DNA from: Gyrodactylus bullatarudis
Taxonomy: Eukaryota > Platyhelminthes > Monogenea > Gyrodactylidea > Gyrodactylidae
Direction of reading: 5' to 3'
Assembly (NCBI GenBank): GCA_012064415.1
Contig: SSNU01000107.1
Coordinates: forward strand, 148,254 to 212,253
Length of the DNA: 64,000 nucleotides
Position numbers and translations under genes: made by a program. This document shows, one piece after another, positions 9,240 to 19,300 of this stretch. Each line of letters starts with the position of its first letter. The stretch's first letter is position 1. Under the pieces are notes generated by a model. The model was not told the origin of the DNA, did not search any database, and saw only the letters and a program-made list of their open reading frames with translations.

Positions 9240-12200
9240 TTACTGGAGACGTTCAAGACATCTGAGGCCAAGTTCTTCATAGTCCTTCTTGGTGATCCAG
9301 AATTCGCAGCCTTTATCTTTCATAATTTTGGCTAATATTGCTCCCCCGCTGAAAACCATGTGTTTACGTTGAGGGGAATCTTCAATACGAATTTTGAAGT
9401 TCTTAAATAAAATAAGAATTTTAATTATCGAAATACAAGAAAATGAGACCTCTATAAATTCATACATTCATGGATCATATGAAGCTCAAAATGAAAATTG
9501 GACGATATAATGGAAAAAAATTTGGAATATATTTTTTAATGAAGCATTAGAGATAAGAAAATTACTCAAATGTATGTATTGTCAAATTTTTTCATTTTCC
9601 ATCGCTACAGAATACTGTATTAATTGATTCAATTTCAAGAGTTAGAGACATGATTGATACTAAGGGAAAGTAACTTTGAAAACAACTACAACGTAATTAA
9701 TCGATCATAAGTCTGTAACTAAGATTAAAGATCATTCGATAAATACCATAACTAGTTACTGTTGAGTAGCCTCAATATTTACATAATCAAATAGACTTCT
9801 GATTAAAACCTCATTTATGTTTATTTTTCTATAAAATACAATCAATTTTAGATTTTATCAAACTATGACTTGTTCCTCTCATTCTACTGAGACAGACCCT
9901 TCAAAGAAAAAAACATTTATTTCTAAAAGATTCAATGACTATCTTGGTGTTTTGGTATGCACGAGGGTAGAGTAAAAAATTTAGTATTTTTTCTGAATGA
10001 TAAAATGAATTTTGAGCAATATTTTTGAAGTACCGTTATTTCATCAATGTTAAAATTACATGAAATTTTTCAAACTAACACGAAAATTCCAATGAATTTT
10101 TGCTACGTTGTCAGTGATTTAAAAACACTAAAATCCCGAATAGCTTGATTATTCAAAGTTTTTTTACAAAAAAAATAGTAATCTTATTATGAAAAGAAGC
10201 ATCATGGCGAAATATAATGTTTTATGATCCTTGTGGGAGATTATAGGAAAAATGAGCATTTCCATAACGTGGGATGAATTTTATTCCTCAAAAATATGCA
10301 AAACATCATCTGATTATTATTTTCTATAAGAACAGTAGCTATTCTTGTGAGTTGTTCGGAGAAAAGAAAATGTTCACCCTACCCTAGTGTACACTTTATT
10401 TTAAGGGAATTTTATCAAAAAAAAATTAGCAACCAAGCAGGTGAATAAATAATTCTAGAGCTCCAACAGATTTAGTATTTTTTATGATTGCGAAACTCTC
10501 CTGGCTAGAGATGCAATCAAAATCAGGTAATATTGCAGCACTTATACTTACAATGTTTATCTAAAGTTGGGAATCTATGATTTTTACGAAAATCTCGAAT
10601 TTTTCATCAAAAATTCGAATATGTGAAAGATATTTTAGAATCCTACTCATGTTGCTCACTTTTATGATTTAAAGAAAAAAATTATTTTCATGAAAAATAT
10701 GGTCATTTTTCAAATATCTATTTGGCGCCAAAAATTTTCGAACTTTGAACTGAAAATTTTTATTGATTTGAAAGTGGGAGTGTGACCTAAAGATGTTTTT
10801 TATGATCAAAATAATAGAAAGAAATCAAATATGCTGAATCTGTTCTTATGCATAGCCTCATTATCTTTTGGGAGCTGAATTTCGATCTTTAGATCAAATT
10901 CACTACTTGAAGATCAATGAAATTTCGATAAAACCAAATCCCTCGAAAATAGTGGATCTTTCGAAAGTTTATCAGAAATATTCGGCTTCCTCGTCTAGTT
11001 CTGATCTTTTGGCCACGTTCCCACTTTCAAATCAATAAAAATTTACAGTTCAAAGATCAAAAAAATAGGATTTTGGCGCCAAATCGAGATTTGAAAAATG
11101 ACCATATTTTTCATGGAAATAATTTTTTTCTTTAAATCATAAAAGTGAGCAACATGAGTAGGATTACAAAAAATCGAGATTTTCGTAAAAATCATAGATT
11201 TCCAACCTCATATCAATTAGCTTTACAATTATTTCGTTCTAGGTGCTTACTAAGGTGCTTAGGTAATTTATCACACAGGTCCGTCTTATTTGTTAATGAA
11301 TTAGCCAGCTTACAAATAGATCTTAAAGTAACTAGTACGTAAGAAATAATCCAAATATGCATCTTTTTGGTAGACACATAGGTTAATTTATTACCAAATA
11401 AGATGAATTTCTGGCCCAAATGTAAGTCAGTATTAATCATTTGAAATTGACTTACTTCAAGTTTTGTTGAATCCCCTTTAAGGACTCTACTGAGGATAAG
11501 TTGTTTGATTTCACGTTCTAATCTACTTGGAAGACCTGGATACATTGTACTACCGCCAGATAAGACAATATGCTTGTAAAAATCTGATCTTGTATCAACA
11601 TCAGCAGCCTGAATTGTATTAAATAACATTTCGGCTATCCCTACACCTTCATGGTCAATTAAATGTGGTTGGAATAATGCCTCTGGAGCTCCAAATCGTT
11701 CCCCACTCAATTTAATTACGCGGCCATCTGGTAACTAAAAAAAGGCTTTGAGAAAAAGTGATTAGGCATAAAATGTCAAGCTTAAAACTTACAGTGTATT
11801 TTTTCACTAATACAGTTGTATCGAGAGCAAGACTTTGTTCTTGCTCAAGATCATAGGCAACATAGCAAAGGCTTTCTTTCATTTGTCGGATAGTATCAAA
11901 GTCGGCAGTTTGATTGAACGCATAACCACGTAGTAATAAAAGCTGTGTATAAAAATATTTATTCCTGTTATTTAAAATGAGTCTACTTTTAAGTAATTTT
12001 GATTTTTTAAAAGATTATTTGGTCAATTATTTGTAAAATCTCAAGGCTTAATTTTATCACACTACGTTTAATAGTTTGTTTTCATGGATTTAATGAAAAT
12101 GATGATTATTTCATCGTCATACCGAATAATATTTGGGCTAAATTTTGAATGTAATATCCCAAGAATCTATAAATTGTAGAAACTAAAAAACGATCGCTAG

Positions 12201-12862
12201 TGAAAATTTAAGAAATTACAAGGATATATTATTAGTTTATAAAGAAGACTTACTTTGATAAGGTAGCGAGTAATATCTCTTCCGGCAATATCCAATCTTT
12301 TAGTTAAATGTTGAAGAGAATAACCTTTATACACTGGACAAATATGAGTTACTCCATCACCTGAATCAACAACAACGCCAGTAATTAATCCTCTAGCGTA
12401 AAGTGTTAGAACAGCCTGAATTGCGATATGAAGACCTTGGAATCCGTATTTCTCAAACATTACTTCAACCATTTTTTCTCTATTCTTTTTGGGATTAAGT
12501 GGAGGCTCAGTTAGTAGAATTTTTGATTGAGTAGGATCAATATTCATTTTTGAAGGTCCAAAGGTATAGTCATAAAGGTAAAGCATATCATTCCAATTGC
12601 GAACAATACCATTTTCCATAGGATATGTAATTTCAAGCATTTGTCTAACTTCATTTGCCTCATCACCGACCATTATGTCTTTAATCTCGACATTATCTAC
12701 TTTACTAGATGCCCTAATGATAGGTCTTCCTAACAAGGAAGGAAATATATGATCGGGAAAGTTAGATCCAGCATAGCCACATTTTACGAACTAAGTATTA
12801 AATAGAATACTTACACCTGTACCATTATCACAAACGATGATTTTATTCCCTTGATTGTCCAT
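9240..12862 (-). CDS. ARP2: Actin-related protein 2 (ARP2/3 complex subunit)
   Basis: ARP2 and ARP3 mimic an actin dimer that nucleates branched filaments. Five minus-strand exons keep phase: 12815-12862, 12254-12790, 11793-11942, 11456-11734 and 9240-9401. The product is 391 residues, against 394 in human ARP2. Residues 1-16 ([16 protein letters not shown]) give the N-terminal phosphate loop; FVKCGYAG follows. The second loop is [25 protein letters not shown] and [17 protein letters not shown] are strongly conserved, and the end [20 protein letters not shown] is diagnostic of ARP2 rather than actin. Intron 1 is only 24 nt (12791-12814, GTAAGT...TTAG) and contains an in-frame TAG, so it must be removed. 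Intron 4 (2.05 kb) holds a fold-back element. The gene is divergent from the hAT-derived gene at 13.3 kb. Confidence 0.95.
10566..11207. repeat. Large fold-back element, family P2, in ARP2 intron 4
   Basis: The arms at about 10566-10797 and 11011-11207 are reverse complements with few changes: ATCTATGATTTTTACG left, CGTAAAAATCATAGAT right, and TTGGCGCCAAA-type blocks in both. A second full copy lies at 22420-22960 and partial copies at 6640-7000 and 33190-33340. No coding sequence. In the ARP2 pre-mRNA it would form a long hairpin. Confidence 0.8.
11210..11450. repeat. Degenerate repeat shared with 42410-42690
   Basis: Blocks such as TTATTTGTTAATGAATTAGC, TCTACC/GGTAGACA and TAGGTGCTTA recur around 42410-42690, partly inverted. 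It lies in ARP2 intron 4, directly after exon 4. Confidence 0.4.
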
Positions 12863-13321
12863 AATAAAAAATTTAATAATTTGAGGATTTCAAACTGGTT
12901 CTTTCAGTTGAAAAATACAAAGCTTTAAGATGGATTGTTTTAAATTTACTTAAAAATTTTTTTTCCAATTCAGTTCAAGAGATGTCCTTCTTGAAACTGA
13001 TTTTTCCTTCAATACATAGTACGTATTACAGAGTTTACAATAATTTATCCGATTTTAATGAAATAATTTCATATTTAGGATTAATAAATTAGGGAATGTA
13101 TTTTTTATTAATCATCATTCATGATTTACTAGATGCATGGACCTAATTCACCGTGAATTATTCACGTCACTTGAGTGTGTACTACACACAAGACAAAAAA
13201 TTGCGAACTGCACAATTTTTATTTAAAAACCATTTAATTTTATATTTCTGCCATTCATATTAATATATTAAGTCACTGGTGACTTACTACTAGTGAGTAA
13301 ATCATTTAATGTAAATGTTGA
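12863..13321. promoter_or_regulatory. Divergent intergenic region of ARP2 and the hAT-derived gene
   Basis: These 459 bases separate the ARP2 start (minus) from the hAT-derived start (plus) and must hold at least part of both promoters. Several short dyads are visible: GTGTGTACTACACAC at 13176-13190, TCACTGGTGA near 13276 and TTACTACTAGTGAGTAA near 13285. No TATA box can be picked out in such AT-rich DNA. Confidence 0.4.
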
Positions 13322-16300
13322 ATGAATTTTATAAATAGCAACGAAAAATCATTGAAAGGTAAACTTAAAATGGAAAGCTTTGATTGCAACACCCAAAACA
13401 TCTGGAGAATTTTTAATCGAGAGGAAAAACTTGATGGTTTTCGAACGTGTATCGAATGCAAAACGCAGCATATATTCATGAACAACGATGTAACACATCT
13501 TTTACACCATTACATTATTTGTCACCAATCCCGAAAGCGACCATATGAAGATTCATGCCAAGGAGTTTCTTCATCAAGCTTGATGGATGTGACAATCTGT
13601 AAATTTGTTGCAATTCAAAAACTTCCAATTCATTATTTAAGTCTACATGCTCCATGCCGAGATGAGTATGTTCGATTGATGCCAAACCTACCTTCATCTG
13701 GAAAGTCGATTCGTCTCCTAATAATTGATAAATTTCAAAGCATCAAGACATGTTTGAAAGTAAACTTGAAGAGTCTAATCATAAAAAATCATCGATTCTC
13801 GATAATAACTCAAGAATTTACAAATATTTCAAATCGAAAGTATATTTCTGTAAAAGTTTTTGGATCTCATGAATCTGGAGAACCTCTTGAATATTCTCTC
13901 GGCCTGGTTCGAGTTAAGGGAAGTTTATCTTCAGAAAAGTATGCTGAATCAATTCTCAAACTGCTGAGCGAATATGATATCGACGTTAAAAGACACATTG
14001 TCGGTTTAACAGCAGATAACTCAAAGAAAATGAGAAAAGTTGCGCAACTATTGGATCCAGTATTGTATCAAATTTGTCCTGCTAATGCTGTTCGAATGGC
14101 AATGATTGAATTGCTTTTCGAAAGACACTGTGATAACCATGCTTCTGAAATTCCAGATGATAGTTCAGATGATGAAGATATCGCTGACGATTCAAGTGAC
14201 CTGCTAGACTCTATTCACGGAGAAAGTAATAAATTTGAATCATATCTTCGATCGGAAGAGATCAATGATATTTTGGTCAAAGTTTTAAAAATAGCTCAAC
14301 AACTGAAAGAGTTGCAAGGCGTTTCAACTGGTATTCTTAGACTAGTTGATTTGTCCAAGAAAATAGCTATAGAAAGTAAAGATTGGCTCAAGATTTATGA
14401 AGTTCTCAATGAGTATAACTCATCTAGAGGAAAAATAAAATTGGCCTTTTGTCAGAACTGTAAAGTTTATAGTATGTCAGAAATGGACGATCAGAAAATA
14501 TGTAAGTTGCAGAGTCTTTTTCGTATTCGACTTTTATATTGTATATATAATATCCATAACTACTTTAAAGTAACTATAGAATTTTTGAATATATATACAC
14601 TGATAATTGTTTTAAATGAATTATATTAGAGAGGTTCCATTGGAGTAATCCATTGAATTATAGTCATGAACCACTCAAAAATCATTGTTATTAATAACAT
14701 GTTACGGCTAAGTTCTGTAATAGAGTAAATATATTTTCTGTATTTTAATCAATATGTCCATGGTGATAGATTTTCCATGTAGCATTGTAGAAGTTAATAG
14801 AAAATATGCATTTATTGGATATCTTAAAAAGAACTATGACTTATTGATATTATTAATCTATTTAGAACTATCACCAAACCACCGGTGATAGCTCAGCTGG
14901 CAGAGCGGAGGACTGTAGTGGTAAACGCAGATATCCTTAGGTCGGTGGTTCAAATCCGCCTCACCGGATAATTTTTTTAAAATTCAAATCTTCAAATTAG
15001 GATTTGTTATTTCAATTAAAATTTCTTTCCTTTCCAAATTTTCTTCTATATTCTCATTCTTTTCCAGCTGGACTTGTTAAAGTCTTGGAAGTTGTAAAGA
15101 GAAATCTTGAAAAAATGTGTAGCCTGAAATCAAGTTGTATCTCTATCAGAATCTTAGTTGACGAGTTATTAAAACTCCGATTCAAAGACCATGAAATATT
15201 AGGGGAAGAATTGAACAAGAATATCATAAAGAAACTCGAGGAATGCTATAACAAGACGAGTGTAAGTTATATCAAGAGATTACATTTCGAATGCTTTAAC
15301 TCAATTGTGTTCATTTTAGTTCCATATCTCTTAGTATGCGTTCTCAATATTTTTGCTAATCTATGAGTTTAATATAAAAACAATATCTTGAAAAAGTATG
15401 AAAATTCTAAGGCCATCATATCCTAAGGGATGAAGTTTTTCCGTTTTCATCTTTTATACTTGAATTTTATTAAATATTTTATGATATCAGAAAATAGATT
15501 AAACAAATAAGATTAGTTTGCGTAAATATGTTATCGTTAATCTTATTACTCTTAATAGTCTCAAGACTCTCTGGAAATGAAGTTGACATTGTTTCTAGCA
15601 ACAGGTTTATCTGAAAGTCAGTACTAACTGTTGTATACATAGAATTCATATTTATTTGGTATGAGCAAATATATTCTTAATATAACTCTAGTCTTGATAA
15701 GTCTTTGAATTTAATTATAGCGCCTTGTACTTTGTTCATAACGTCTCGACTCGAAGCGTCCTGGCCTTTGTTTAACTATATTTGTAAAAGAGGTAAATTA
15801 ATCATGAATATTTATAAGATATAATCAAGGCAGGATATAACATCCCTCCCTTTTTAAGCTGTTTTCCAATAATATTATTTGTAATATATTTTATAGTTAA
15901 ATTAAATAAATATATATATTTTTAATATTCAAACTCGTTTCGATATTTTTTGTTTGGAACTGGATGTCTTGAAGATTTCCTAGTGTTTGTATACTTTCTG
16001 TTTCTATTTCTATTTTCGGAGCTTGACCTCCTACCTCTTGATCTATCTTTTTTCTCTTTATATTCGGGTTTTCTTTCCCTACTTCTTTCTTTACTTTCGG
16101 AGTAACTTCTCCTACCTCTTTTCCGTCTTTCCTCTTCTTTTTCGGAGTTACTACTCCTACCACTTCTTCTAACTTGTGAGTTTTCAGAGTCTTTGCTCTT
16201 ACTTCTTTCTCTTTCTTTTCTTAGTTTTATGTGATTTTCATGTCTTTTATCCTCTTTATCATCATTTTCATTTTTAATTATGTATATCACTCCATTAGTC

Positions 16301-19300
16301 TTTATTATTTCACCTTTTTCCCATTTTTCTCGGTTTTTACCGATGCCTAAGTACCATACTTTTTGGCCTTTTTTATATTTAGACGGCTTCTCTTTTGGTT
16401 CTTTTGGATGTACTAATAAGTCTAGGTTTGGTATTAAACATTTTTTCTGCATTTTATAAAATTGAAACATTTCATCTTTTAAGTTATGCTTATTTTTCCA
16501 TTTTGAGTAATCTAAGATATTTTCTTTTATTTTTAACAAATCTTCATCTTTCGTTGACTCTTCTTTAATCTTTTCCCAAGTTAAGGGCGACTTTTTAAAT
16601 TTATTTATCATATTTTCTGTTAACTCAAGGTCAATTTTATTTATGATTGCGATTATGTTTTCTTGAGCTAATGATTTATTATCTTCAATTAGACGTGATA
16701 AAGCGTCTGCCATTCCGAACTCTTTAGTACCTATGTGTTCAATGTTGAAATCATAATTGGCAATTAGTAAACCCCATCTTTGAAGTCTTAGAGAAGTATA
16801 AATTGGTATTCCATTTTTCGGTTTAAAGATATGTAATAAGGGTTTGTGATCTGTCTGAAGTATAAATTTCTTTCCTATTATAAATTTGTGGAATCTTTGG
16901 ATAGCTAATATTAGTGCTAAACCCTCTTTCTCAATTTGGCTATATTTTCTTTGACTAACGTCAAAGGTAGCATGCATATGTTGTATTGGTCTTATGATGC
17001 CATTCTTATCTTTTTGTAGTAGTACGCCACCCATGGCGTAGTCACTAGCGTCGGCTGCTACTATGGTAGTTTTATCTAAGTCAAAATGAGCTACCATTGT
17101 TTCTTTACAAATCAGATTTTTTATATTTTCTACTACCTTAGTGTGTTTGTCTGACCAAGTAAATTCCGCGTTTTTATGAATAAGTTGTTGCAGGATTGGT
17201 GTATATTTATATAATTCTTTCATGTATGGACTATAAAAAGTAACCATGCCTAGGAATGTCATTAAGTCTTCGAGGTTTTTTGGTAATTTCATGTTTTTGA
17301 AAGTCTCGACTTTTTTAGGGTCGGGTCTTCTGCCATGTTCATCAATGATATGTCCTAGGAATTTTATTTCTTTTTAGAAAAATTTTGATTTGTCTAGGTT
17401 AGCCTTTAGTCGAAATTCATTTAACCTTTTGAAAAGTTCTATTAGGGTTTTACCTAACTCTGTTTCGTTTTTGGCGAATCCCAGGATGTCATCCATATAA
17501 GTTCTTACATTAGTCAAATTTACTGTGACTTTATCTCTGACTTCTTGGCATATAGCCGGAGCAGATTTTACCCCAAAACATAATCTTTTATATCTATATA
17601 ATCCTAGATGAGTGTTGACTGTGAGTATTTCTCTAGATTTTCTTTCTACTGGGATTTGTAGAAATGCTTCAGTTAAGTCAACTACGAAGAAGATTTTACC
17701 CCCTGCTAATGACGCAAGAACGTCTTCTATATTTCTCTGAGGATATTTGTATGCTAGTATTTGGTCATTGGCACTACCTGATAAGTCGATGCATGTCCTA
17801 ATTTTGTTGTTAGCTTTTTGTACATATACTAATGGTGCAGCCCAGTCTGAGTATTCTACTCTTTCTATGTAGTTCGCCTTTTCCAATCTCTTTATCTCAT
17901 TAGTTATAAGTTCTTCTCGATGATAAGGAACATCTCTAGCAGCTCTAAACACTGGTATAGCATTTTCTTTTAGTCTGATTTTAGCTTCAATTCTACATAA
18001 CCCTATAGAAGTTTCGTTTAGTTCTTTAATTTTGTCTAGATAAATTTTATTTTGAGTTTCTATGTTACATATTGTTATGTTTTTGCAGTTAGGACAAGTT
18101 TTGACCTACTCTCATAATTTTGAGTGTGTCGATTATGTTACGTCCTAGGATATTTTGTGGAATTTCAGATGACACATACATGTTAGTGTTTAGTGTTTGA
18201 TTTTGATATTTTATTTTGGCTTTAAATTTTCCTTCTATCTTAAGTTTTTGTGTGTTGGCTACAGATGCTATGATATCATTCTCTTCTAACTCTTGATATG
18301 TTTTATCTTTATAAGTTTTTAAAGTTATTAATGATATTTTTGCACCCGTGTCATATAGGCTAGTTATTTTTACATTGTTAACAATGATATCTATTTCAGT
18401 GTTCACTTCGTCATCATTAATGTCGTTAAAATTTATGAAACATATATTACAGTTTAAGTTGTCTCTGCATTTGAACTCCGGATGTCCTACCTTCTTGCAT
18501 TTTTGACACTGGTGGTATCGGTAACGACATATACCCATGTGTGTCTTGCCACAGCCTGAACATGGTTGGTTGGTTGGGTTGAAGACTGGTCTGTCCCTGG
18601 CTGGAGGGGCTGGTCGTCTTGGTTGGAATTCTCGCCGGACTTGTTGGACTGTGGTCTCTGGTTTTGGCGCCTCTTCTTTTTTCGGTTCATCGCAGGTCTG
18701 AAACATCTTGGCTTCAGCCATGGCGTTCATCACGATGGTGTGAGGATAAAGATCTTCTACCCCTTCTTGGTTCTCTTGAGCCCTTCTTCTTTTTTCGGAC
18801 TCTTCATTCACTTTCTTTAAAACGATCTCCTTCATTTTTGCATGTCTCTTGTCTTAAAGTGAAGAAATAAACGCGAGTAACATGCTTTCGCCTGTGGACA
18901 TGTTTGTCCATTCAGCTTTCTCAAACTGATCCATGAGTTTTGCGCACCACTCATCGTACTCAGTGCCCTCAGGGATAGCTTGTGTAAACAGTTCAATTCT
19001 CTTCAAATGTAACGGGACTTTGTCCGAGTAGATTGCGATCAGTTTCTCGAGGACCTTCTCAATGGTTACCTCGTCGTCATTGATATCTAATGGCTTCATG
19101 GCGTATCGAAGGTTATTGAAGGCTTTGTCATCCAACTTTTGCCATAGATATCCTTTCTTTTCATAGCTCGACAGATTAGCAGTTTCAGTTGTGAATTGTG
19201 GACCTATTCTTGCCCAAAATTTTGCGAAATCTCCATTGGGGTCATGTTTGAAGACCTCGTTGGACCGGGTGAGTGCTAGTCTAAGTTGGTGGTTGTTAGT

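Noticed and set aside
12787..12818. Alternative ARP2 intron 1 boundaries (donor GTGTAAGT four bases earlier)
   Set aside because: It would break the phase and lose the conserved glycine of DNGTGF.
18487..18870. Extra frames on both strands in the Gag/protease region
   Set aside because: Shadows of the real Gag-protease frame.
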